Source: UBA1422 sp041859095
Lineage (GTDB): Bacteria; Bacillota; Clostridia; Peptostreptococcales; Anaerovoracaceae
Reading direction: 5' to 3'
Length of the DNA: 64,000 nucleotides
NCBI GenBank assembly: GCA_041859095.1
Contig: JBHEKY010000016.1
Span: 98,134-162,133, forward strand
The notes below the pieces were generated by a model that was not told the DNA's origin, did no database searches, and was given only the letters and a program-made list of their open reading frames with translations. The position numbers were made by a program, and so were the translations under genes. Shown piece after piece: positions 1 through 8,134 of this stretch (position 1 is its first letter; each line of letters begins with the position of its first letter).

Positions 1-3000
1 ACCCCCCTTAAATCCGAACATCTCCGGTCTTGGGTGGTCCACAGGCAAATCAAGGGGGTGTGGCATGGTTTCAAATTCAGAAAGCCAATAGTCCCGATCT
101 TTTTGTTCCACGAGTCTGTCTTTTATGCTCCACAAATAATCTTTGTAAGTATATCTGACACCACTATTTTTGCCACTATACAATGCAGAAAATCTTTTTA
201 ATAGAATTGGGGTACTCAAACCATCGCTGATGATATGATGCATATCAAAGAAAAGGACTGGCTTATCCTCCTCCTGTGTCCATAGTCCCACGCGAATCAG
301 CGGGCCTTCGTTTAAGATGAAAGGTCTTAGAAATTGCGAAGCTGCCTGATCAAAGGTTTGGGCTTCTATTTCTTCAACTTTAAGTTCGGGATACTCCCCT
401 GGGATTTGCCACAGGGTTCCCTCTTCAAATACAAAATTCATGCGGAAAATTTCATCCGTCCCAACCAGCGTTCGGAATGCACTATTCAACCGATCAAGAT
501 CAACTGCTCCTTCGAGCTCAAAAGCCCCCGGCATATTGTAGGCCAAACCCGTTGGATCCTGATGAGCTTGAACGTAAATGCCACGCTGAATGGAGGATAA
601 CGGGTACTTGTCCTGAATCGGAGCCTTTGGCATTGCAACTCTGGATTCCCGTGCAATGATTGGCACGCCTCCCAATTGGTCAGCAATGAGCGCCACCGAT
701 CTGCAGGCATACAAGTCCGATATTTTTATTCTTACACCCAGTCGCTCTTCAATCAGTCCAATGGTCTCCATGGCATTCAAAGAATTGCCGCCAGACAGGA
801 AATAGTCACTATCGACGTTCAACTGGTCATTGTTCAACACCTGCGAAAATATTTCTAATAATGACCGCTGCAGTTCGTTGCTAGCCTCTCGGCCGGATAT
901 GGCTTCCTCAGGAAATGGCAATTTGTTGTCATCCACTTTCCCGTTGTGCGTCAACGGCATTTCCTCAAGATGCAAGATACGGGATGGCAACATATAATAA
1001 GGCAACTGCTCTCCCAAGTACCGAATCAAGTCCGATTCTTTAAAACTTTTTTTGGATGTATAGTATGCCAGTACAATCGGCTGTTCATTCACTTCGAAAA
1101 CTTTGGCAGCCGCGTCAAGAATACCAGTATATCCGGCAAGGCAGGATGAAATATCTTCAAGTTCAATCCGAAGTCCTCTGATCTTGATTTGTTTGTCAGT
1201 TCGACCCGCCAAAATGATTTCGCCCTCTGCGGACCAACACGCAAGATCTCCTGTGAGATACAACAAATCGTCGGTTTCATAAGGGTTGTTTATAAATTTT
1301 TGAGCAGTCAACTCCCGATTGTTGCGATATCCTCGTCCGACGCATACTCCACCAATATATAAATCTCCATAAACCCCCACCGGCAGCGGTTGCATCCATT
1401 TATCCAATACATACAATCTGCAATTTTCCATAGGTTTTCCAGCTGTGATACGAGACTTCCCGTTCACCTGTGCCACACTGACGGCAACGCATGTTTCAGA
1501 AGGTCCGTATTGATTATATATATGAGCAGACGTACAGTTTTCAAGACGACCAATCAAGTCTTCTGAAATGCTTTCGCCCCCGCAAATAATCTTTTCTAGG
1601 CGGCCTGCGGCCTTTTGAAAGTCTTTGTCCGCCAAATAAGCACCTAGCCTCGACGGTGTAATGGCAATAAATCCTACTGCATAGCCAAGGATTAGGTTCG
1701 CTATGGCTTTTGGGTTTTCCAGTTGATTTTTTTCGGGAATCACGATGGTTTTCCCTAGCAATATGGGCACAATACTCTCCAACATAAACGCATCAAACTC
1801 GATGCTGCAGATGGAAAGAACTGCGTCTTTTGAGTAGTAAGGTTTCATGGCCTGCACAAGGTTAACAAGATTGCGACATGTCACTTCAACCCCTTTGGGT
1901 TTTCCTGTGCTACCTGATGTGTAGACTACGTATGCCAAATCCTCTTTGGCTGGGGTTGCAACCGTTGAGGTGTAATCCTTTTGTTCTTCCACATTAATGA
2001 CTGGAACGCCAAATTCCAAGGCAAAGCATACCTTATGATTGTTGGTAATGATTTTATTTGCACCACTGTCATCGATGATTTCACTAATCCGAGCCGCAGG
2101 TAGATCCGGAGATATCAACACCCAAGCGCAACCAGACTGGATAATTCCAACCATAGCAGTATAGAGTGCGATGCTCTTTGGCAGAATGACGGCAATTAAT
2201 TGTCCCGGTGTGTCCAGCGCAGATGCGATTTCACCCGCACGGAAACGAAGCGCGGAGTAGCTTAGGCGCTGACCATTTTCGATGAGGGCAACCCGGTTGG
2301 GATGTTTGTTCTCAAGGGCTGTGAAAAGGTCAAATAATTTGTGGGTGTGAATGGGTTTGCTGCTTCTGTTAAATGCATATAAAACCGTTTCTTTTAATTC
2401 ATCATTGAGCGGTAGCAAGGTATTGGTAGTCCGTTTCGGGTTGTCCAGCGCAGCTTTCAGAATGTGGCATAGATGAGTGTGCACTTCTTCGATTTCTTGA
2501 TCTGTAAAAAGCTGGGTCAGATAGTCATAGCTGATGGCATACTTCTTGTTCTCTTCAAGATTGGTCATATGAATACACAAATGCTCTTTTTGGTAACCGC
2601 TATAGTACCAATTTCCGGAAATGTGAACCGAAGATTCTCCGCTTTGCAACATCGTACCATCTTGATAGGAAAGAACCAGATGGAACAACTCTTCTGAACG
2701 ATTCTGTAGTTTTAGCATTTCACTGAATGGAAAACGCTGATGGCGCAAGGAGTCCAACCAATGTATGCCAAACTGCTTGAAGCTTTCATCAAACGATAAC
2801 TCTTCATCTACCGTAAAAACAAGCGGGAGTGTACTAACAAACATCCCACTAGTCTGTTTGAATGCAAAATTAACACGATTGAAAACCGGAACGCCAACTG
2901 TCAGGGTTTTTTCACCGGTGATTCGAGCCATATACGTGGCAAGTGCGATATAGAATACTGAGAAAGGCGCAATTCTGTTTTCCATACAAAAAGAATATAT

Positions 3001-3714
3001 GGCATGATTCAACGTCTGCGACAGCTGGAACGTTTTTCTTCTTCCTACTGGACTTAAATTGTTGCCTTTAAATGTCTTGATTGAAGTGGCCGGACCTGCT
3101 TTCTCTAGTTGGCCTTGCCAAAACTCCTTGTCAGCTTGGTACGTATCAGAACCGAAATAATCTTTTTCGGCCTCAAGATGGTTGATATAGGGGGGTGCTT
3201 CTTCTAACGATGGTTGATTCCCCGCTACAAGCTCAAGATAGGTCTGTCCAATCCGGTTGCAAAACATCAACTGAGTCCAGCCATCAGAAATGATATGATG
3301 CATTCTAACCAGAATTCCTGCTGAATTTGCGTCAATCCGATATACAATACAACGATATAAAGGCTCATCATATAGCGGCAACGGATCTTTGCTCATGGTT
3401 GTTGCCCAATGGGCGATGCCCTCCTCATCCGTCATGGAAAAATCCAGGAATGGGAAGGTTTCCTTTTGGAAGGGAACGGTATATTGTTTCGGCACACCAT
3501 CTTCCAGACAAATCCGAGTACGCAAAGAAATGTCCTTTTCAAGGACGATGTTAATCGCCTCCTGAATCAGACTATAGCGTACCCGGTGGTTAAGTCGAAT
3601 TTCGGTTGTGATGACGTTTATGGGAGTGCCCAAAAACAGGCATTCAAGATTCCAGATATTGGTCTGGTTTGCCGAAAGCGGATAATTTAGAATAGCATTC
3701 CCCTTATTTTCCAA
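1..3714 (-). CDS. Non-ribosomal peptide synthetase, C-A-T-C... (3' end beyond left edge)
   Basis: This is an open frame of about 1238 codons with no stop before the left edge. Domains read in order are: condensation (HHIISDGW at about 3277-3303), adenylation with A3 TSGSTGKPKG near 1900, A5 NQYGPSE at 1495-1515, A7 TGDLA and A8 GRTDKQIKIRG near 1170-1260, A10 NGKVD near 950, then a carrier domain (GGNSL, attachment Ser at 781-783), then a second condensation domain (MHHIISDG near 225-246, DHPRP near the edge). The first residue is a TTG at 3714 behind AGGAG at 3726-3730; no ATG fits the condensation N-terminus better. Because it opens with a C domain, it should accept an acyl or peptidyl chain from elsewhere, so it is either a lipo-initiating module or a later subunit. 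The product is unknown. The identification as an NRPS is firm; amino acid choice is not. Confidence 0.95.
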   Translation of the reverse strand, partial: MENKGNAILNYPLSANQTNIWNLECLFLGTPINVITTEIRLNHRVRYSLIQEAINIVLEKDISLRTRICLEDGVPKQYTVPFQKETFPFLDFSMTDEEGIAHWATTMSKDPLPLYDEPLYRCIVYRIDANSAGILVRMHHIISDGWTQLMFCNRIGQTYLELVAGNQPSLEEAPPYINHLEAEKDYFGSDTYQADKEFWQGQLEKAGPATSIKTFKGNNLSPVGRRKTFQLSQTLNHAIYSFCMENRIAPFSVFYIALATYMARITGEKTLTVGVPVFNRVNFAFKQTSGMFVSTLPLVFTVDEELSFDESFKQFGIHWLDSLRHQRFPFSEMLKLQNRSEELFHLVLSYQDGTMLQSGESSVHISGNWYYSGYQKEHLCIHMTNLEENKKYAISYDYLTQLFTDQEIEEVHTHLCHILKAALDNPKRTTNTLLPLNDELKETVLYAFNRSSKPIHTHKLFDLFTALENKHPNRVALIENGQRLSYSALRFRAGEIASALDTPGQLIAVILPKSIALYTAMVGIIQSGCAWVLISPDLPAARISEIIDDSGANKIITNNHKVCFALEFGVPVINVEEQKDYTSTVATPAKEDLAYVVYTSGSTGKPKGVEVTCRNLVNLVQAMKPYYSKDAVLSICSIEFDAFMLESIVPILLGKTIVIPEKNQLENPKAIANLILGYAVGFIAITPSRLGAYLADKDFQKAAGRLEKIICGGESISEDLIGRLENCTSAHIYNQYGPSETCVAVSVAQVNGKSRITAGKPMENCRLYVLDKWMQPLPVGVYGDLYIGGVCVGRGYRNNRELTAQKFINNPYETDDLLYLTGDLACWSAEGEIILAGRTDKQIKIRGLRIELEDISSCLAGYTGILDAAAKVFEVNEQPIVLAYYTSKKSFKESDLIRYLGEQLPYYMLPSRILHLEEMPLTHNGKVDDNKLPFPEEAISGREASNELQRSLLEIFSQVLNNDQLNVDSDYFLSGGNSLNAMETIGLIEERLGVRIKISDLYACRSVALIADQLGGVPIIARESRVAMPKAPIQDKYPLSSIQRGIYVQAHQDPTGLAYNMPGAFELEGAVDLDRLNSAFRTLVGTDEIFRMNFVFEEGTLWQIPGEYPELKVEEIEAQTFDQAASQFLRPFILNEGPLIRVGLWTQEEDKPVLFFDMHHIISDGLSTPILLKRFSALYSGKNSGVRYTYKDYLWSIKDRLVEQKDRDYWLSEFETMPHPLDLPVDHPRPEMFGFKGG

Positions 3715-3779
3715 AGTCCCTTATACTCCTAATACCATACTATATATGGCAATGTCTGCAACAAATTACAGTCTCTAAA

Positions 3780-3808
3780 ATTATAGAATATTCGGTAACA
3801 TTTGTCAA
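3780..3808 (-). promoter_or_regulatory. Consensus sigma-A promoter of the NRPS gene
   Basis: On the minus strand TTGACA (3803-3808) and TATAAT (3780-3785) are separated by exactly 17 bases, matching both consensus hexamers completely. The expected start of transcription is near 3773, giving a leader of about 60 bases before the TTG start. A second, weaker pair (TTGCAG and TATGGT, 16 bases apart) lies inside that leader. Confidence 0.8.
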
Positions 3809-3865
3809 ATGATACGCACGTTTACCAAAAATCTCCATTTGCTTAAAAATACCTTATTTTTCAAC

Positions 3866-3903
3866 AAAAAAAGACCGTCACGTTGTAACAGAGACGGTCT
3901 TAA
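3866..3903 (-). terminator. Intrinsic terminator after tsf
   Basis: AAGACCGTC (3871-3879) pairs with GACGGTCTT (3893-3901), and on the minus strand the stem is followed by a run of seven T. It lies 15 bases beyond the tsf stop and separates the rpsB-tsf transcript from the NRPS gene. Confidence 0.9.
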
Positions 3904-3917
3904 ATGGATGTTTTTTA

Positions 3918-4832
3918 TTATTGTCCGATTACTTTTGCAACCTCAGCAGCAAAGTCCTCTTCTTTCTTTTCGATGCCTTCTCCTACTTCATATCGTATGA
4001 AGGAAGCAACGCTCATTTCTTTGCCCAATGCTTTCCCTGCATCCGTAACGTATTGGCAAACAGTAATGTCGCCATTCTTAACGAACTTCTGTTCAATCAG
4101 GCATACTTCTTTGATTTCTTTTTTTAGTTTGCCTTCAACGATACGCTCTACCATGTCGGCTTTTTTGCCTTCATTGATAACCAGTTGGGTCATGATTTCT
4201 TTTTCTTTGGCAAGGTATTCTGGGTCAACACCGGATTCATCCAGGAATTTCGGGCTCATAGAAGCAACTTGCATCGCAACGTCTTTGCCGATCCCCTGTA
4301 CATCCGCAACAGCAGCTGTTGTTTTGAGTCCAACAACTACGCCGATTTTTCCGTTGCCATGAATATATCCGGAGTATACTGTGCCAGGTTCTTTGTAAGT
4401 TTCAAATCTTCTGATGTTAAGATTTTCGCCGATTTTTGCAATCTTAGCATTGAGGGCATCTTTGACAGTGCCTTCCCCTTCGTAAGTAGCCGCCATCAAA
4501 GCTTCTAAATCGTCAGATTTGATATCCAACGCCAGCTCAGCCAGCTGCTGCACGAAATCTACGAATTCTTGGTTTTTTGCAACAAAGTCTGTTTCGGAGT
4601 TCACTTCAACAATGGAAGCTACCGATCCGTCTTTGGAATATGCGGCGGCAACCAAACCTTCTGATGCGATTCGTCCAGCCTTCTTAGCGGCTTTGGCCAA
4701 TCCCTTTTCTCTTAAGATCTCTATCGCTTTATCGATGTTGCCATCGGTTTCAGTTAATGCATTTTTGCAATCCATCATGCCTGCGCCAGTCATTTCACGC
4801 AGATCTTTTACCATTTGTGCTGTAACGGCCAT
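3918..4832 (-). CDS. tsf: Translation elongation factor Ts
   Basis: EF-Ts is the cytoplasmic exchange factor that releases GDP from EF-Tu. The 304-residue product begins with the UBA-like N-terminal domain (TGAGMMDCKNAL at about residues 16-27) and contains the TDFVAKN motif near residue 81 that contacts EF-Tu, followed by the two core subdomains. The ATG follows the rpsB stop directly (TAA then ATG), with AGGA inside the last rpsB codons as ribosome binding site, so the two genes are translationally coupled. The length is at the upper end of the usual bacterial range. It ends in a strong terminator. Confidence 0.98.
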   Translation of the reverse strand: MAVTAQMVKDLREMTGAGMMDCKNALTETDGNIDKAIEILREKGLAKAAKKAGRIASEGLVAAAYSKDGSVASIVEVNSETDFVAKNQEFVDFVQQLAELALDIKSDDLEALMAATYEGEGTVKDALNAKIAKIGENLNIRRFETYKEPGTVYSGYIHGNGKIGVVVGLKTTAAVADVQGIGKDVAMQVASMSPKFLDESGVDPEYLAKEKEIMTQLVINEGKKADMVERIVEGKLKKEIKEVCLIEQKFVKNGDITVCQYVTDAGKALGKEMSVASFIRYEVGEGIEKKEEDFAAEVAKVIGQ

Positions 4833-5651
4833 TTATTTTTCCTCGCTTTCTTCAAGGGTCTCTTCTTGTGTCTCAGGTGCTTCTGCAACGACTTCAGCAA
4901 CCTCTTCAACGACTTCTTCCACTGCATCTACCCCAGACATATCTTCCGCTTCGCCTGTGTCATAGCTTTCGCCTTGATTGGCTTCAATGATAGCGTCAGC
5001 CATGCTGCCTGCAATCAGTTTGACGGCACGAATGGCGTCGTCATTAGCAGGGATGATGAAATCCACATCATCAGGGTCGCAATTGGTATCAACAATACCG
5101 ATGACAGGAATACCTAATATTCTGGCTTCCTTCACGGCATTTGCTTCTTTTTTGGGATCCACAACAAAAATTGCTGCGGGCATGCCCTTCATATGTTTGA
5201 TTCCACCGTAGAATCTTTCAAGCTTTTCTTCTTCATTCTTCAGTGTGAGCTTTTCTTTTTTTGTTAATTTTTCGAATGTGCCGTCTTCCTGCATTCTTTG
5301 AATATCAAACAGTCTTTTAATTCTTGATGCGATGGTTTTGTTGTTGGTCAGTGTGCCACCCTTCCAGCTTTGGTTCACAAAGTACATACCGCAGCGAAGT
5401 GCTTCATCCTGAATGGCTGCCTGTGCTTGCTTCTTGGTGCCAACAAACAGTACGGGTCTGCCTGTTTCTCCAATGGATCTCATGAAGTCATAGGCGGCAT
5501 CGATTTTTTTAACGGTCTTTTGGAGATCTATAATATAGATTCCGTTTCTTTCTGTGAAGATATAGGGAGCCATTTTAGGGTTCCATCTTCTTGTTTGGTG
5601 TCCAAAATGTACACCGGCTTCGAGCAATTGTTTCATCGAAATAACTGACAT
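4833..5651 (-). CDS. rpsB: 30S ribosomal protein uS2
   Basis: uS2 is a component of the small ribosomal subunit. The 272-residue form starting MSVISMKQLLEAGVHFGH matches the family N-terminus and has AGGAGG seven bases before the ATG. A longer reading from 5714 would translate a GC hairpin followed by a T run, which is a poor coding sequence, so it was rejected. The C-terminus carries an acidic tail of about 35 residues rich in Glu and Val, as in many Firmicutes S2 proteins. It is first in a two-gene operon with tsf, with its own promoter and a 117-base leader. Confidence 0.98.
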   Translation of the reverse strand: MSVISMKQLLEAGVHFGHQTRRWNPKMAPYIFTERNGIYIIDLQKTVKKIDAAYDFMRSIGETGRPVLFVGTKKQAQAAIQDEALRCGMYFVNQSWKGGTLTNNKTIASRIKRLFDIQRMQEDGTFEKLTKKEKLTLKNEEEKLERFYGGIKHMKGMPAAIFVVDPKKEANAVKEARILGIPVIGIVDTNCDPDDVDFIIPANDDAIRAVKLIAGSMADAIIEANQGESYDTGEAEDMSGVDAVEEVVEEVAEVVAEAPETQEETLEESEEK

Positions 5652-5768
5652 TCTATTTCCTCCTGGTTTTACCTCCATCCAAGCGTTGCCCTGAAAAAAA
5701 CCGCAGTGCGGCACCCTTCTTCAAGTAGCTGGATGTGTGAATTTTGTATCGCCCCTATGGCGACACCG
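5652..5768 (-). promoter_or_regulatory. rpsB mRNA leader with hairpins (possible autoregulatory site)
   Basis: The leader between the predicted transcription start and rpsB contains a stem of ATCGCC (5748-5753) with GGCGAC (5759-5764), and nearer the gene a GC-rich inverted sequence (about 5699-5712) followed by seven T on the minus strand, resembling a weak attenuator. S2 operons are autoregulated in several bacteria; whether this leader binds S2 is inference. Confidence 0.4.
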
Positions 5769-5774
5769 CATGTA

Positions 5775-5803
5775 AGTATACTATAAAGACATAACGGTTG
5801 CAA
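5775..5803 (-). promoter_or_regulatory. Sigma-A promoter of rpsB-tsf
   Basis: On the minus strand TTGCAA (5798-5803) and TATACT (5775-5780) are 17 bases apart. No other good hexamer pair lies in this gap. Confidence 0.75.
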
Positions 5804-5844
5804 TACTATTTTGTTCTTTTTTGAACACTTTTATCCCTGTATCG

Positions 5845-6213
5845 CTACTCCCCCAGCAAAAATCGATTGAACTTTTTTCGGGCTTTATAGTAATTTTTCT
5901 CTCCCAAATGTGTTGATGTTAGATTGTCAAATAAGATTTCTCCCCTCGTCATTGCCAGCACTCTTGAGAGATTGATAATCAAGTAGGAATGACACTGAAA
6001 AAATTGTTCCCCCATCCCTATTGAAATCTTACTGATTCGTCCTGGAATTTGAATGGTATCTGTGTCCTTATAAATATTCAAATTGTCTCCAACCTGCTCA
6101 ATGTATAATACGTCGTCGTATAGCACCTTAACAGATTCTGTTTTCGCAATTAAGGCAATCCAGTTTTGATCAGCTGTTTTTGTAGCTCCCCCTGTCATTT
6201 CTTTTCGTCTCAT
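5845..6213 (-). CDS. Stand-alone LytTR-type DNA-binding protein
   Basis: The 122-residue product consists almost entirely of a LytTR domain: a beta-strand block reading VKVLYDDVLYIEQVGDN near residue 30 and the C-terminal signature FFQCHSYLIINLSRV that in this family precedes the DNA-contacting strands. LytTR domains bind direct repeats in target promoters and usually follow a response-regulator receiver; none is present here, and there is no membrane segment either. The start is the ATG at 6213 behind GGGAGG; an in-frame ATG further upstream lacks a binding site. It sits between the rpoZ terminator and the rpsB promoter and is probably its own transcript. Target and signal are unknown. Some family members repress their own gene together with a membrane partner, but no partner is adjacent. 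Confidence 0.8.
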   Translation of the reverse strand: MRRKEMTGGATKTADQNWIALIAKTESVKVLYDDVLYIEQVGDNLNIYKDTDTIQIPGRISKISIGMGEQFFQCHSYLIINLSRVLAMTRGEILFDNLTSTHLGEKNYYKARKKFNRFLLGE

Positions 6214-6229
6214 ACACCCTCCCATCTTT

Positions 6230-6259
6230 ATACTATTCATGCGGTATCGCGGGGGACAA
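6230..6259 (-). promoter_or_regulatory. Possible promoter of the LytTR gene
   Basis: On the minus strand TTGTCC (6254-6259) and TAGTAT (6230-6235) lie 18 bases apart, just downstream of the rpoZ terminator. The match is moderate. Confidence 0.35.
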
Positions 6260-6262
6260 TAC

Positions 6263-6292
6263 AAAAGTGCACCTCATGGTGCACTTTTTTGA
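6263..6292. terminator. Terminator hairpin after rpoZ
   Basis: AAAGTGCACC pairs with GGTGCACTTT around a four-base loop. A T run follows on both strands, shorter on the minus strand, where it would end the yicC-gmk-rpoZ transcript. Confidence 0.7.
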
Positions 6293-6296
6293 CTTA

Positions 6297-6494
6297 TTAT
6301 TCTTCTCTTTTGTAGGTGATGTAGTCTTCTGCGATTTCTCTGGCTGCAACCGATACCGGTCGCTCCGAATCACAGTCATCCAGTAATGGCGGTTTCCCAT
6401 CCACGATATCCCTGGCTCTTTTGGCGGCCAGGATAACCAATGTGTAACGGCTATCTGCCTTTTTTCTTATTTCGTTCACTGATGGATAAAGCAT
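6297..6494 (-). CDS. rpoZ: RNA polymerase omega subunit
   Basis: Omega helps fold and hold the beta-prime subunit in RNA polymerase. The 65-residue product has the family features: N-terminal YPSVNEI, the RYTLVILAAKRAR helix that contacts beta-prime, and a short acidic C-terminus with AAREIAEDYI. Its ATG directly follows the gmk stop, with AAGGAGG inside the end of gmk. The gene order yicC-gmk-rpoZ is standard in Firmicutes and supports the call. Confidence 0.95.
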   Translation of the reverse strand: MLYPSVNEIRKKADSRYTLVILAAKRARDIVDGKPPLLDDCDSERPVSVAAREIAEDYITYKREE

Positions 6495-7103
6495 TTATTC
6501 TTCCTCCTTATATTCTTGAATCAATTCATATATATCTTCTTCCACTCTGGAATGTTCAGCAATGATAATGGCCTTGACTCTGCTGACTGCTTCGTCCAAG
6601 TCACCATTGACAACACAATAGTCGTACTTGTCAATGTATGCAATCTCTTTTAAGGCCTCTCCTAGTCTGAGTTCAATGTCGCTTGTGGTCTCTGAGCCTC
6701 TTCCTGTAATTCTGGTTCGCAGTTCCGCCATGGACGGTGGCAGAATGAAAATCAACACACCTTTTGGGTAGGACTTCCTGATGTTCATGGCACCTTGAAT
6801 ATCAATTTCAAGGACTACATCCTTGCCTTCTTCCAGATTTTGCATAACCTTGGCTCTTGGGGTTCCATAATACTCCCCGTACACCTTGGCATACTCCAGG
6901 AAACCGTTTTCTTTGATGGTCTGTTCAAATTGCTTATGGGTGACAAAATAGTAATTCTTGCCTTCGATTTCGTCAGGTCTGGGTGCTCGTGTCGTCATGG
7001 AAATTGAATAAATCAAGTCATCGACTTCTTCAATAATCCGTTTGCTTATGCTTCCCTTCCCTGCTCCGGACGGACCGGATACAACCAACAGGCGTCCTTT
7101 CAC
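6495..7103 (-). CDS. gmk: Guanylate kinase
   Basis: Guanylate kinase phosphorylates GMP to GDP with ATP, feeding GTP and dGTP pools. The 202-residue product has the P-loop GPSGAGKGS near residues 9-17 and the GMP-binding stretch TTRAPRPDEIEGKNYYF. The start is the GTG at 7103 behind AAGGAG; the longer reading from 7166 would overlap the spacer after yicC and lacks a binding site. It is followed without a gap by rpoZ. The remA gene commonly found between yicC and gmk is absent; the spacer here is 69 bases. Confidence 0.97.
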   Translation of the reverse strand: MKGRLLVVSGPSGAGKGSISKRIIEEVDDLIYSISMTTRAPRPDEIEGKNYYFVTHKQFEQTIKENGFLEYAKVYGEYYGTPRAKVMQNLEEGKDVVLEIDIQGAMNIRKSYPKGVLIFILPPSMAELRTRITGRGSETTSDIELRLGEALKEIAYIDKYDYCVVNGDLDEAVSRVKAIIIAEHSRVEEDIYELIQEYKEEE

Positions 7104-7172
7104 TCTATGTCTCCTTTCAAGTGTTGTGCGAAAATGTATTATACCATCATACTTTGTCAGAGACAAGAGGCA

Positions 7173-8057
7173 TCACTCAATGTTCTGGATTTGTTCTCGT
7201 ATTTTTTCAATTTCGCTCTTGATTTCCAACATAACACCTGTGATCTGCATGTCATTGGATTTGGATCCGATGGTGTTGGCTTCCCGATTCATTTCCTGCA
7301 CCAGGAAATCAAGTTTTTTGCCGTCGGCTTTATCACTTTTGTGAATGATGTTCTCCAGTTGTACCATATGGCTGTCCAGACGAACTAATTCCTCGGTGAT
7401 ATTGGACTTGTCTGCAAAGATTGCTGCTTCCAGCAAGATTCTGTCCTCAGGCACAGTAATGTCCTTTCCAATCAGTTCGGTAATCCGGTCTTTCATTTTG
7501 TCGGCATAGACCTTGCTTACCAACGGCGCTCGGACTTCAATTTGTTTCAGCAAGTCACGGATGTTTGTTCCTCGAAGAATCAAATCCCCCATCAGTTGAT
7601 TTCCTTCTGCACTTCTCATCCTGTCAAATGCGCTGAGTGCTTCTCGGAGGGCCTTTTCGATTGCCTTGGCCATATCTTCTTCGTCTTCCACATCGGGAAT
7701 CGCACGCATCACATCAGGCAGTGACGAAAGCAATCTCAAATCAATATCGCCTTCCAGTGAAAACTGTTTTTTGAGCTCTGAAAGATTGTCCACATACTGT
7801 TTCGCGACCATGGTATTCAACTTGACATTGATATCATCCTCAGTAATGTTTTCGACCATGATGGAAACTTCCATTTTACCTCGGCTTACGGTCTCTTTGA
7901 CAATCCGCTTAATTTTGTCCTCTGCAAACGAATATCTGCGGGGCATTTTTACATTAATATCACTGTAACGATGGTTGACGGAGCGAATCTCTACGGTGAT
8001 GTGCCGTTTTTTGTCAGCAAACTCGCCCTTGCCAAATCCGGTCATACTCTTTATCAT
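7173..8057 (-). CDS. yicC: YicC/YloC family endoribonuclease
   Basis: YicC-type proteins are hexameric endoribonucleases acting on structured RNA. The 294-residue product opens with the invariant MIKSMTGFGKGE and continues with EIRSVNHRY and KMPRRYS; the C-terminal DUF1732 part contains DFLVQEMNREANTIGSKS, the most conserved block of the family. The full length is normal. It is the first gene before gmk and rpoZ and is divergent from rqcH, with AGGAG before the ATG and a TATAAT about 45 bases upstream. Confidence 0.95.
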   Translation of the reverse strand: MIKSMTGFGKGEFADKKRHITVEIRSVNHRYSDINVKMPRRYSFAEDKIKRIVKETVSRGKMEVSIMVENITEDDINVKLNTMVAKQYVDNLSELKKQFSLEGDIDLRLLSSLPDVMRAIPDVEDEEDMAKAIEKALREALSAFDRMRSAEGNQLMGDLILRGTNIRDLLKQIEVRAPLVSKVYADKMKDRITELIGKDITVPEDRILLEAAIFADKSNITEELVRLDSHMVQLENIIHKSDKADGKKLDFLVQEMNREANTIGSKSNDMQITGVMLEIKSEIEKIREQIQNIE

Positions 8058-8076
8058 ACAATTTTCTCCTAACTAT

Positions 8077-8104
8077 TTGAATTTATGATAATATGGATAT
8101 TATA
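8077..8104. promoter_or_regulatory. Divergent promoter region, yicC and rqcH
   Basis: The 77-base gap between the two divergent genes is AT-rich. On the minus strand an exact TATAAT lies at 8099-8104, though with a poor -35 partner. On the plus strand TTGAAT (8077-8082) sits 15 bases before TATTAT (8098-8103). The two starts would overlap. Confidence 0.4.
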
Positions 8105-8134
8105 GCATAGCTTTGGCGCGAAAGGAAAGCGAAT

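Noticed and set aside
334..3690. Many short plus-strand frames over the left edge
   Set aside because: They lie opposite the NRPS coding strand, lack ribosome binding sites and show no recognisable motif; the minus frame with C, A and carrier motifs explains the region.
4519..4965. 148-codon plus-strand frame opposite tsf/rpsB
   Set aside because: It spans the boundary of two certain genes on the other strand and is low-complexity (Ser/Thr-rich).
5652..5714. N-terminally extended rpsB starting at 5714
   Set aside because: The extension reads through a GC hairpin and T run, and the ATG at 5651 has AGGAGG and the family N-terminus.
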